DNA from: Trueperaceae bacterium
Lineage (GTDB): Bacteria; Deinococcota; Deinococci; Deinococcales; Trueperaceae
Assembly (NCBI GenBank): GCA_036381035.1
Contig: DASVDQ010000021.1
Span: 1-64,000, forward strand
Direction of reading: 5' to 3'
Length of the DNA: 64,000 nucleotides
Each line of letters starts with the position of its first letter. Position 1 is the stretch's first letter. Shown here one piece after another: positions 1 to 10,635 of this stretch. A program made the position numbers and the translations under genes. The notes below the pieces were generated by a model, which was not told the DNA's origin, did not search any database, and saw only the letters and a program-made list of their open reading frames with translations.

Positions 1-557
1 GACCAGGGCCTTATGACGATGGCCCCGTCCTTCAGGAGCGCGACCTCGGGGCCGCGTCCGTTCGCCTCGTCGTGGCCGGCGGCCTGCGCCACGGCACCGC
101 CGATGCGGAGCTGGGGGCTCAAGATGCGCTCGGCCCAGATCACCGCCTTCTCGTTGCCGCCGGCGCCGGCGTGGGCCAGGCCCCGCAGGGTGCCGATCAC
201 GATGATGTCGTCGTTGGCGAGGACCTCGGCGCCGGCGTTCACGTCGCCGAGGACCACCACGGAGCCCGTGGACTCGACGCGTCCGCCGCTGCGCACGGTG
301 CGCGCGACGATAACGGTCTCGCCCCGCGACTGCAGCTTGTTCACCGGCGGACGCACGTCGGTGAACGTGCCGCCGGCGTCGCGCACGCTGCGGGCCACGG
401 CCTCGATCACCTCGACCGGCGTCCTGTCGGAGACCTCGAGCGCGACCCTCTCCTTGAGCAGGTCGGCGTGGGCGTTGAGCGACTCCTCGACCTTGGCGAC
501 GTCGTCGCCGGGCTCGAGGCTCAGCAGTATGCCGCCGCGCGTACCCCTGGCCTTCAC
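1..557 (-). CDS. minC: Septum site-determining protein MinC (C-terminus outside window)
   Basis: MinC inhibits FtsZ ring assembly away from midcell and works with MinD at the membrane. About 185 codons are visible. The last part is the C-terminal right-handed beta-helix domain, with the typical GDVNAGAEVLANDDIIVIGT stretch and the following LRGLAHAGAGGNEKAVIWA, read on the minus strand. The N-terminal domain is short. I place the start at GTG 557, which overlaps the TGA stop of mrdA as GTGA and implies translational coupling. The gene runs off the left edge after the PEVALLKDGAIVIRPW segment, so only its last residues should be missing; minD would be expected next but cannot be seen. Confidence 0.88.
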   Translation of the reverse strand, partial: MKARGTRGGILLSLEPGDDVAKVEESLNAHADLLKERVALEVSDRTPVEVIEAVARSVRDAGGTFTDVRPPVNKLQSRGETVIVARTVRSGGRVESTGSVVVLGDVNAGAEVLANDDIIVIGTLRGLAHAGAGGNEKAVIWAERILSPQLRIGGAVAQAAGHDEANGRGPEVALLKDGAIVIRPW

Positions 558-2353
558 CGGGAAGCCTGCACCTCCACACCCTTGAGCTGCCAGTACCCGG
601 CGAGGAAGTCCCGGGCCACCGGGACCGAGACGCGCGAGCTGGAGCCGCCGTACTCGATGAATACCACGAGGGCGATCTGAGGCTCCTCGACGGGGCTGAA
701 GCCCATGAACCAGGCGTGGGTCCAATCGCCGCCGCGGCCGGTCTGGGCCGTGCCGGTCTTGCCGGCGACCGTCCACGGGTAGACGCGCGGGCCCATGGTG
801 TTCGCCGAGGGGTAGTCGGTGAACATCAGCTCCATGCCGTCGATGAGCGTCTCCCAGTGGACGCCGGGCACCTGCGTGACGCGCGGCTCCATCACCTGGT
901 CGCCGATGCGCTTGACGAGGAACGGCCGCGGCATCAGCCCGCGGTTGGCGATCGTGCACACGAACTGGGCGATCTGCACCGGCGTCGCCAGCACGTCGCC
1001 CTGGCCGATCACGGTGTTGAGGGTGAAGCCTGGGAGCCAGCCGTGCTCGTAACGGGGCTGGGCCCTCACCCACTGGTCGTCAGGTATGCGGCCGGCCTTC
1101 TCCTCGAGCAGGCCGACGCCGGTGGGGCGTCCGAACCCCAGCTCGCGGGCGCGCTCGACGAGGTCGGCGATGAAGGGCGCCCAGCCGCGACCGAAGTCGG
1201 GGGTCGAGTAGGCCGCGTTCCAGTAGTAGGTGTTGCAGCTGTCGGCGATCGCGTGGCGCACGTCGTACATGCCCTTGTCGAAGGTGGCCCAGTTGCGCCA
1301 GGTGATGCCGCCGTAGCGGAACACCGCGGTGCAGGGGAAGCGCTGGTCGGGCGTGACGTAGCCGTTCTCGAGCAGCGTCGAGGAGGTCACGACCTTGAAC
1401 GTCGACGCCGGCGGGTAGGCCTCGACCGCGCGGTTCGTCAGCGGGTTGTCGTCGTCGTGGAGGATCGCCTCGACGGCCTCGGGGTCCGACGGCCGGTGCG
1501 TGAACACGTTCTGGTCGTAGGTGGGCGAGCTGGCCATCGCCAGCACCTCGCCCGTGCGCGGGTCGAGGGCGATGATCGCGCCCTTGGCCACGTCCTCCGT
1601 GGGCAGGCCGACGCGCAGGCGGTCCTCGTTCACGTACGTCAGCGACCGCTGCAGGACGTCCTCGGCCAGGCGCTGCAGCTGCGGGTCTATGGTGAGCACG
1701 ACGTCGTAGCCGGGCTGGGCCGACCACAGCACGTGCGAGGCGACGACGGTGCCGCCGGAGTCCACCTCCACCTGACGCGCGCCCGCGCCGCCGAAGAGCG
1801 CCGCCTCGTAGGCCGCCTCGATGCCGGAGACGCCCACCAGGTCGTTGACCGAGTAGCCCGGGTTGCGCACGGGGTCGGCCTGCTGCGTGTAGCCGACGAC
1901 CTGCGCCGCCAGGTTCGTGGGGTAGGTGCGCTCGATGCGCTCGCGCAGGTAGAGGTTCTCGCTGCCCGCCACGCGCTCCTCGACCGCCGGCACCAGCTCG
2001 TCTGGGATGTTCCACACGGCCACGGCGCCGCTCACGACCTCCTCCGGCTTCGTAGGGTCGGGCTCGCGCAGGTCGCCGGTGACGCCCAGCAGCGCCTTGA
2101 TGCGCTCCCACTCGGGCGCCGGCCCGCCCCTGTACATGAGGTCGTGGGCCACGCGGTCGTCGGCCAGCACGGTGCCGTCGCGCGCCAGGATCCGTCCCCT
2201 GAGCGGCGTGATGCGCTGCTGGGCCAGCGAGTTCTGGATGCTCTTGAGCGCGTACTCCTCGGTCCGCACGAGCTGCAGGACCATGAGCCGCCCGGTGAAC
2301 ACCGCCAGGACGGTGAAGAAGAACGCCAGCAGGAGGCGCATCCGCGCGACCAT
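554..2353 (-). CDS. mrdA: Penicillin-binding protein 2 (peptidoglycan transpeptidase, elongasome)
   Basis: Class B penicillin-binding protein that cross-links peptidoglycan during side-wall growth with RodA and the Mre proteins. The 599-residue protein starts MVARMRLLLAFFFTVLAVF, giving one N-terminal membrane anchor. A dimerisation region (RGRILARDGTVLADD) follows. The transpeptidase domain carries all three motifs: SxxK (PPASTFK, about residue 316), SxN as SCN (about 372) and KTG (GKTGTAQTG, about 529). Start ATG 2353 overlaps the mreD stop as TGATG, and the end overlaps minC. No rodA lies between mrdA and minC. A longer reading upstream of 2353 is only overlap with mreD. Confidence 0.95.
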   Translation of the reverse strand: MVARMRLLLAFFFTVLAVFTGRLMVLQLVRTEEYALKSIQNSLAQQRITPLRGRILARDGTVLADDRVAHDLMYRGGPAPEWERIKALLGVTGDLREPDPTKPEEVVSGAVAVWNIPDELVPAVEERVAGSENLYLRERIERTYPTNLAAQVVGYTQQADPVRNPGYSVNDLVGVSGIEAAYEAALFGGAGARQVEVDSGGTVVASHVLWSAQPGYDVVLTIDPQLQRLAEDVLQRSLTYVNEDRLRVGLPTEDVAKGAIIALDPRTGEVLAMASSPTYDQNVFTHRPSDPEAVEAILHDDDNPLTNRAVEAYPPASTFKVVTSSTLLENGYVTPDQRFPCTAVFRYGGITWRNWATFDKGMYDVRHAIADSCNTYYWNAAYSTPDFGRGWAPFIADLVERARELGFGRPTGVGLLEEKAGRIPDDQWVRAQPRYEHGWLPGFTLNTVIGQGDVLATPVQIAQFVCTIANRGLMPRPFLVKRIGDQVMEPRVTQVPGVHWETLIDGMELMFTDYPSANTMGPRVYPWTVAGKTGTAQTGRGGDWTHAWFMGFSPVEEPQIALVVFIEYGGSSSRVSVPVARDFLAGYWQLKGVEVQASR

Positions 2354-2844
2354 CAGATGAGCTCCTTCTGCAGCACGCGGCTCTTGTCGAGGAGCGCGGC
2401 GCTCCACGGCAGCACGAGCAGCCCGGCCAGCACGGTGAGCGCGCTCTCGACGGCGACGACGGCGCCGAGCCTGTCGAGGCTGTACGGCCCGCCGACGAGC
2501 CAGGCGAGGAGCAGGGCCATCACGGCCCACTTGCCCACCACGGCGACGAAGACGACGAGCAGGCGCTCGAGGGCGCCCGCGTTCGTGAGCTGCGCGCGCA
2601 CGAACGTGGCGGCCAGCGCCCCGCCGGCCAGCGCCATCGCGTGCATGCCGAGGACCCCCTGGCCGGCGACGTCCTGGACGAGGCCGATGCCGTAGGCGAC
2701 GAGCACGAGCTGCCACGGCTGGACCCGCCACAGGAGGGTCAGCGCCGCGAGGAGGAAGAGGTCGGGCGCCGGCAGCGGCGCGAGGAGCGCCGAGAGGAAG
2801 CCCTGCGACACGAGCAGGACCAGGTAGAAGAGCACCAGGCGCAT
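2353..2844 (-). CDS. mreD: Rod shape-determining protein MreD
   Basis: Small polytopic membrane protein of the elongasome. The 163 residues are almost entirely hydrophobic, with about five predicted membrane segments, beginning MRLVLFYLVLLVSQGFLSAL. The family is weakly conserved, and placement directly upstream of mrdA and minC supports the call. It appears to be first in its operon; mreB and mreC are not here. A -10 hexamer TAGACT (minus strand, 2851-2856) lies six bases before the ATG with no Shine-Dalgarno, so the mRNA is probably leaderless. Confidence 0.85.
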   Translation of the reverse strand: MRLVLFYLVLLVSQGFLSALLAPLPAPDLFLLAALTLLWRVQPWQLVLVAYGIGLVQDVAGQGVLGMHAMALAGGALAATFVRAQLTNAGALERLLVVFVAVVGKWAVMALLLAWLVGGPYSLDRLGAVVAVESALTVLAGLLVLPWSAALLDKSRVLQKELI

Positions 2845-2850
2845 CGCGTC

Positions 2851-2856
2851 AGTCTA
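2851..2856 (-). promoter_or_regulatory. -10 hexamer TAGACT of mreD operon (leaderless)
   Basis: TAGACT on the minus strand sits six bases before the mreD ATG. The start codon would coincide with the expected transcription start, and no ribosome binding site is present. Confidence 0.6.
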
Positions 2857-2965
2857 ACCAGGGGCTCAGCCGCGCCCCATGGGCGGCGCCGGCCCCTGCC
2901 GGGAGCCGAGCCGGACCGGGGCCGGGCCGCCACGAGGTCCGGCGCACGCGGCTATGCTGGCCTGC

Positions 2966-3877
2966 ATGCCCGACGGTACTGCGGCTCGACGCGGCGCGGC
3001 GGCGAAGCGTTTCACCGTCGAGCGCGCCCCCGCCGACCTCGCGGGTCGGCGGGCGTTCGCCGCGCGGGTCGTCGCCCACCTGGCCAGGCACGAGGCCGAG
3101 AACAACCTGCCCATAGGGGTCGCGAACTCCGTGGCCGACGGCCTCTACACCGGGGACGACGTCGAGCTCCTCCTCGCCGTCGACGCCGCCGGCGAGACCC
3201 GCGCCGCCCTCGTGATGACCCCGCCGCACCACCTGCTCGTGGCCTACGGCGACGACGAGGACGCGCGCGCGACGCTCCTCGCCGACATGCGCTCGCGCGG
3301 CGCGGTGCCGCCCGGCGTCACGGGCATCGAGCCGGACGCCGCGGCGGTCGCGCGCTGGTGGGCCGAGGGCGAGGGGCTCGCGGTGCGGCAAGGCATGCGC
3401 CAGGGCGTGTACCGTCTCTCGCGCGTGCTGCCTGCGGCCAGGGCGCCCGGCAGCGTGAGGGTCGCGACCGCCGGCGACGCCGCGCTGGTCGTGCCGTGGT
3501 TCGAGGCCTTCTACGCCGAGGTGAACGTGCACATCTGCTCCCCGGAGGAGGCCTTCCGCCTCTTCATCGGCCACGAGTACCGGCGGCTCTACCTCTTCGA
3601 GGTGGGGGGCGAGCCGGTGAGCCTCGCCGGCCTGGGAGCGCGCACGCCCCACGGACGGCGCATCGGGCCGGTCTACACGCCGCCGCCGTTCCGTCGGCGC
3701 AGCTACGCCGAGAGCCTAGTGGCGAGCGTGAGCGAGGGCGTGCTGGCCGCTGGCTACCGCTTCTGCTTCCTCTACACCGACCTCGCGAACCCCACCTCGA
3801 ACCCGCTCTACGAGCGGATCGGGTACGAGCGCATCGCGGAGTCCGCCGAGTACGGCCTGGTGCGACCGGGCGGTTGA
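2966..3877 (+). CDS. GNAT-family N-acetyltransferase
   Basis: A 303-residue protein with an N-terminal half of unknown role and a C-terminal GNAT fold. The typical late segment is visible (residues about 250-300): a GFRRR/SYAES-like cofactor loop (PPPFRRRSYAESLVASVS), then FLYTDLANPTSNPLYERIGY, the beta5-alpha4 region of acetyl-CoA-dependent acetyltransferases. The substrate cannot be predicted. I chose ATG 2966 because a TATGCT -10 hexamer ends seven bases before it; upstream in-frame starts would lie within or before the promoter. It is divergent from mreD. Confidence 0.75.
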   Translation: MPDGTAARRGAAAKRFTVERAPADLAGRRAFAARVVAHLARHEAENNLPIGVANSVADGLYTGDDVELLLAVDAAGETRAALVMTPPHHLLVAYGDDEDARATLLADMRSRGAVPPGVTGIEPDAAAVARWWAEGEGLAVRQGMRQGVYRLSRVLPAARAPGSVRVATAGDAALVVPWFEAFYAEVNVHICSPEEAFRLFIGHEYRRLYLFEVGGEPVSLAGLGARTPHGRRIGPVYTPPPFRRRSYAESLVASVSEGVLAAGYRFCFLYTDLANPTSNPLYERIGYERIAESAEYGLVRPGG

Positions 3878-3993
3878 CGGCGGGCGGGACGGGCGGCGCG
3901 CCTCGACCGAACCCTGCCGGGCACGCCCCGCGGACGCGTCCACGAGGTCCCTAGCCCGCCTGACGAGCAGGGCCCGCCCCGCCGACCCCCTGG

Positions 3994-3999
3994 TAACTT
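3994..3999 (+). promoter_or_regulatory. -10 hexamer TAACTT of iaaA (leaderless)
   Basis: TAACTT is followed by seven bases and then ATG 4007, with no Shine-Dalgarno. It decides the start against the earlier in-frame TTG. Confidence 0.55.
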
Positions 4000-4006
4000 G
4001 GCGCCC

Positions 4007-4897
4007 ATGGCGATGCTCCTCATCCACGGCGGCGCCGGCACCGTGCCGGAGAGGTACCGGGACGCCTACCGCGCGGGCCTGCGGGAGGCGGCCGACGCCG
4101 GCTACCGCGAGCTCCTGGCCTCCGGCGACCCGGTCGGCGCGGTGATCGCGTCGGTGAGCGCGATGGAGTCGAACGAGCGGGCCTTCAACGCCGGGGTGGG
4201 CGGCGCGCCCACGCGCGAGGGGCGGGTGGAGCTCGACGCCTGCGTGATGGCGAGCGACGGCAGCGCCGGGGCGGTGGCGGCGGTGACGAACTCGCGGAAC
4301 CCCGTGCGGCTGGCGGAGAAGGTGCGTACGTCGACGCCGCACGTGATCCTCGCGGGCGAGGGCGCCGAGCGCCTCGAGGAGCATCCGGTGCCGAACGAGT
4401 CCCTGCTCACGGAGCGCACGAGGGAGGAGCTCGAGCGTTGGCGACAGCGCGGCACGGACAGGCCCGGACGCGGCACCGTGGGGGCGCTGGCGCTGGCCGA
4501 CGACGGCCGGCTGGCCGCCGCCACCAGCACCGGCGGCATCCTGGCCCAGTACCCGGGACGCCTCGGCGACACGCCCGTGCCCGGCGCCGGCACCTGGTGC
4601 GACGAGCGCCACGCGCTGTCGGGCACCGGCATCGGCGAGGCGTTCCTCCGCAGCGCGGCCTGCCGCTCCGTGGCCCTGCGCATCGACCTGGGCGCGAGCC
4701 CCGCGGAGGCGCTGCAGGCCGGCCTCGACGACCTGGTGCGGGCGAGGGGCGACGGCGGCTTCATCTACCTCGGGCGGGACGGCCGCTTCGGCTTCGCCTA
4801 CAACACGCCCATGCTGGCCCTGGCGTACAGGACGTCCCGAGCCTCCTACGAGGACGTGCAGCAGGAGCCGGGAGTGCACCTCTTCGACGACCGCTAG
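4007..4897 (+). CDS. iaaA: Isoaspartyl peptidase / plant-type L-asparaginase (Ntn hydrolase)
   Basis: Ntn-hydrolase that cleaves asparagine or isoaspartyl dipeptides after autoproteolysis into two subunits. Diagnostic segments are LLIHGGAGTVP at the N-terminus, the autocleavage site GRGTVGALAL with the nucleophile Thr at about residue 157, then AAATSTGG, and the substrate-binding ALSGTGIGEAFLRS. Its 296 residues match the family. The start is ATG 4007: TAACTT at 3994-3999 precedes it by seven bases, so an upstream TTG at 3998 would fall inside the promoter. The gene is monocistronic. Confidence 0.9.
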   Translation: MAMLLIHGGAGTVPERYRDAYRAGLREAADAGYRELLASGDPVGAVIASVSAMESNERAFNAGVGGAPTREGRVELDACVMASDGSAGAVAAVTNSRNPVRLAEKVRTSTPHVILAGEGAERLEEHPVPNESLLTERTREELERWRQRGTDRPGRGTVGALALADDGRLAAATSTGGILAQYPGRLGDTPVPGAGTWCDERHALSGTGIGEAFLRSAACRSVALRIDLGASPAEALQAGLDDLVRARGDGGFIYLGRDGRFGFAYNTPMLALAYRTSRASYEDVQQEPGVHLFDDR

Positions 4898-5004
4898 GGG
4901 CGCCTACCCCGGGGTCGCGGAGGCCTGCCAGCCGGGACGCCGCGTCCGCGCGGGGCGCCCCCGAGCGGTCGGCGCTGCGGGGCGGGGCTGACGGCTCTCC
5001 CGGG

Positions 5005-6105
5005 TCAGGCCCCGCCGCGCCGCGCGGCCAGCACGAGCAGCGCGTCGCCGAACTCGTGCCAGAGGTAGCCGCGCTCCTCGGCCGCCGCGTAGCAGCGGTG
5101 CACCAGCTCCTCGCCCGCGACGGCCTCGACCAGCGCCCGGTGCGAGGCGCCGGCCTCGTGCCAGCCGGTCAGGAGCCCGTCGACGGCCCTCACCCCGCGC
5201 TCCGGGCCTATCAGCAGCTCGGTGCGCCCGCTGCCGGGGTGGACGACGCCGGCGGAGTCGGCGACGGTCTCGAGGGCACGGGCCGCGGTGGTACCCACGG
5301 CGACCACCCTCCGGCCGGCTGCGCGCGCCTGGTTGACGAGCCGCGCGGTGGTCTCGCCCACCTCGTAGCGCTCGGCGTCGGGCCTCTCGCCGGCCTCGAA
5401 GGACGCCACGCCGCAGTGCAGGACCACGGGGGCGAAGACGACGCCGGTAGCGGCGAGCCGGGCGACGAGCCTGGCCGTGAACGGCCGGCCCGCGCTCGGC
5501 ATCTCGGCCGAGCCGGGCGTGCTGGCGAAGACGGTCTGGTAGGCGCTCAGGGGCCGCGCCCGACGCTCGTGTGCGTAGCGGATGGGCTGGCCGTGTCGCC
5601 GCAGGTAGGCGAGCACGTCGCCCACGCCCCGCAGCTCGGCGAGCCACAGGCGCGGCGAGCGGGCGTCGCGCGCCAGCAGCTCCGCCGCGGCGCCCGCCGG
5701 CAGCTCGACCTCGCCGCCGGCGAACTCCCGCCAGGGCGCCGAGCCGACGCCCAGGGGCCGACGCGGCTCCACCGTCCACACGGCGCCGGCCACCGGTGAG
5801 GAGAGGTGCAGGCGCACCGGCCCCTCGGCGCCGACCCCGTCGAGGGCCGCCGGCACCGTGGCCGAGACGTTGACGACGAGCACGTCGCCGGGCGCCAGCG
5901 CCTCGGCGATGCCGTCGAAGCGTCCGTGGGAGATCGCGCCAGTGGCGGCGTCGGCGATCATCAGCCTGACCGCGTTCCGCGGTCGGTAGCCGGACGCCGG
6001 GGCGCGGGACGGGGCCCCCGCGGAGCCGGTCCGCGCGGCCGCCCCGGCACCCGGAGCCGCGACCGGTCCGCCGCCCGGCGACGCGCCGCGCGTCGTCAGC
6101 GTCAC
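5005..6105 (-). CDS. QueA-like S-adenosylmethionine:tRNA ribosyltransferase-isomerase family protein
   Basis: The fold and many motifs are those of QueA, the enzyme that transfers the ribosyl part of SAM to 7-aminomethyl-deazaguanine in tRNA: GDVLVVNVSATVPAAL, YQTVFASTPGSAEMPSAGRP, VVLHCGVASFEAGERPDAE, VAVGTTAARALE and ELLIGPERG. It lacks the usual N-terminal Asp-Tyr-x-x-Pro segment and begins instead with a low-complexity Ala/Gly/Pro stretch of about 35 residues. PTAGLHF of true QueA is PSAGRPF here. This is a divergent paralogue, so queuosine synthesis is doubtful. GTG 6105 overlaps the upstream SDR stop as GTGA, so the two are co-translated under SoxR control. Confidence 0.75.
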   Translation of the reverse strand: MTLTTRGASPGGGPVAAPGAGAAARTGSAGAPSRAPASGYRPRNAVRLMIADAATGAISHGRFDGIAEALAPGDVLVVNVSATVPAALDGVGAEGPVRLHLSSPVAGAVWTVEPRRPLGVGSAPWREFAGGEVELPAGAAAELLARDARSPRLWLAELRGVGDVLAYLRRHGQPIRYAHERRARPLSAYQTVFASTPGSAEMPSAGRPFTARLVARLAATGVVFAPVVLHCGVASFEAGERPDAERYEVGETTARLVNQARAAGRRVVAVGTTAARALETVADSAGVVHPGSGRTELLIGPERGVRAVDGLLTGWHEAGASHRALVEAVAGEELVHRCYAAAEERGYLWHEFGDALLVLAARRGGA

Positions 6106-6827
6106 CCGGGCACCTCCTCCGCCCTGGCGAGGTAGCGGCCGGACGGCGGGCGCTCGTCCACGAGGCGCAGGATGCCGGGCACGCTGGCGCTCGGCGGCGG
6201 GCGGTCCGAGACGTCCTCGCCCGGGTAGGCGTCCTGCTGCATGCGCGTGTTCATGTCGCCCGGGTCGACCCAGTAGACGCGCACGCGCGGCTGCTCGGCG
6301 GCCAGGACGCGGCTCAGCTGCTCGAGCGCGGCCTTCGAGGCGCCGTAGCCGCCCCAGCCCGCGTAGCCCTCGACGGCGGCGTCCGAGGTCACGTTCACGA
6401 CCGCGCCGCCCGCCGCCTCCAGCGCCGGCAGGCAGGCCTGGACCAGCGCCAGCGGCGCGAGGACGTTCGTCTCGATGACCTCCCTGAGCGCGGGGAGCGG
6501 GTAGTGGGCCAGGCCGGGCAGCGGCGTCGGTCCGAGCGTGGAGGCGTTGTTGACGAGCAGCTCCAGGGCGCCCAGCTCTCTCGCCGCGGCCACGAGGCGC
6601 TCGCGGTGGACCGGGTCTGTCACGTCGCCGGGGACGGCGCGTACGCGGGGCCCGAGGCCGGCGACCGCCTCGGCCAGCTCGCCCCCGTGGCGCGCGTCGA
6701 CGACGACGCTCCAGCCGCCTGCCACCAGCCGCTTGGTCAGCTCCAGCCCCAGGCCGCGGGAGGCGCCGGTGACGATGGCGACGCGCCCGTCCGCCGTGCC
6801 GTCTTCGTCGGTTCGCGGAGGGTTCAT
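6102..6827 (-). CDS. Short-chain dehydrogenase/reductase
   Basis: Classical SDR of 241 residues with the Rossmann motif TGASRGLG near residue 20, the NNAS segment, and the catalytic Ser and YxxxK in VNVTSDAAVEG...YGASK. It is probably an NADP-dependent oxidoreductase of unknown substrate. I start at ATG 6827, not the upstream in-frame codon at 6848: a -35 TTGACT and a -10 TACCTT separated by 19 bases lie just upstream, with the -10 ending six bases before the ATG. The SoxR box occupies that spacer, so it is a likely target of the divergent soxR. It overlaps the QueA-like gene. Confidence 0.85.
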   Translation of the reverse strand: MNPPRTDEDGTADGRVAIVTGASRGLGLELTKRLVAGGWSVVVDARHGGELAEAVAGLGPRVRAVPGDVTDPVHRERLVAAARELGALELLVNNASTLGPTPLPGLAHYPLPALREVIETNVLAPLALVQACLPALEAAGGAVVNVTSDAAVEGYAGWGGYGASKAALEQLSRVLAAEQPRVRVYWVDPGDMNTRMQQDAYPGEDVSDRPPPSASVPGILRLVDERPPSGRYLARAEEVPG

Positions 6828-6833
6828 GGCCGC

Positions 6834-6864
6834 AAGGTACAACTTCAAGTAAACTTCAAGTCAA
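6834..6864 (-). promoter_or_regulatory. SoxR-activated promoter of the SDR gene, 19-bp spacer
   Basis: Minus-strand -35 TTGACT (6864-6859) and -10 TACCTT (6839-6834) are 19 bases apart. Over-long 19-20 bp spacers are characteristic of promoters activated by MerR-family regulators including SoxR, which distort the DNA to realign the two elements. Confidence 0.75.
6843..6860. promoter_or_regulatory. SoxR box
   Basis: CTTCAAGTAAACTTCAAG matches the enterobacterial SoxR box CCTCAAGTTAACTTGAGG at 14 of 18 positions (comparison from memory of the consensus). It lies between soxR and the SDR gene, inside the spacer of the SDR promoter and overlapping the soxR -10 element, so it could serve both activation and autoregulation. 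Confidence 0.75.
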
Positions 6865-7301
6865 TGGCCCTGCCCAGCCACATCACGATCGGCGAGCTGG
6901 CCCGCCGCACCGGCGTGGCCACGTCGGCGCTGCGGTTCTACGAGCAGCGCGGCCTCATCAGGTCGGAGCGCACTTCCGGCAACCAGCGACGCTACCCGCG
7001 CGCCACGGTGAGGCGCGTCTCGGTCATCCGCGCCGCCCAGCGCTGCGGCATCTCGCTGGCCGAGATCGCCTCGGTGCTCTCGCGCCTGCCGGACGACCGC
7101 ACGCCCACGGCGGCTGACTGGCACGAGCTCTCCACGGCCTGGCGCCAGAGCCTCGACGAGCGCATCGCCACGCTCCAGGGCCTGCGCGACAAGCTCACGG
7201 GCTGCATCGGCTGCGGCTGCCTCTCCCTCGACCGCTGCTGGCTCGTCAACCCCGACGACCAGGCGGCGAGCGGCGGTCCCGGTCCGCGGTTCCTCACCTA
7301 G
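6864..7301 (+). CDS. soxR: Redox-sensitive transcriptional activator SoxR (MerR family, [2Fe-2S])
   Basis: A 145-residue MerR-family regulator. The N-terminal winged helix begins ITIGELARRTGVATSALRFY, followed by the dimerisation helix. The C-terminal CIGCGCLSLDRC is the Cys-x2-Cys-x-Cys-x5-Cys ligand set for the [2Fe-2S] cluster that defines SoxR, which senses redox-cycling compounds or superoxide. ATG 6864 is chosen because TAAACT (6850-6855) ends eight bases before it and the SoxR-like protein starts there; an in-frame extension back to 6504 only reads through the divergent SDR gene. The likely regulon here is the SDR plus the QueA-like gene. Confidence 0.93.
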   Translation: MALPSHITIGELARRTGVATSALRFYEQRGLIRSERTSGNQRRYPRATVRRVSVIRAAQRCGISLAEIASVLSRLPDDRTPTAADWHELSTAWRQSLDERIATLQGLRDKLTGCIGCGCLSLDRCWLVNPDDQAASGGPGPRFLT

Positions 7302-7403
7302 CCGCTCGCCCCGTCGGCCCGCGGGCGCGGCCTCGCCCCCCGCTGGCATGGCGAGCGCCGTCGACCGGCGGGTCTCGCGGCCGCTATGACCTGCGCCCGC
7401 CCT

Positions 7404-7416
7404 GGGGCGGCGCCCC
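7404..7416. terminator. Weak bidirectional hairpin between soxR and ftsK
   Basis: A five-base-pair GGGGC/GCCCC stem with a three-base loop lies in the 145-base gap between these convergent genes. There is no U-tract, so it is only a candidate. Confidence 0.3.
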
Positions 7417-7446
7417 GGCCGTTGCGGACCGGGCCGCCGAGGGCGC

Positions 7447-10530
<3,084 letters not shown>

Positions 10531-10537
10531 GTCGCCG

Positions 10538-10543
10538 AGTCTA
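10538..10543 (-). promoter_or_regulatory. -10 hexamer TAGACT of ftsK (leaderless)
   Basis: TAGACT on the minus strand, seven bases before GTG 10530 and with no Shine-Dalgarno, fixes the ftsK start. Confidence 0.6.
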
Positions 10544-10635
10544 CCGCCTCGGGGGTAGGTGCCCGAGGGGAGAACTGGTACACTTCGCCGCGAACTGAGC
10601 ACATGTGAAGCTGTGGCGAGGATGAGCGTTCGGCA

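Noticed and set aside
716-2695. 659-codon plus-strand frame opposite mrdA/mreD
   Set aside because: Shadow frame caused by high GC; mrdA and mreD are certain on the other strand.
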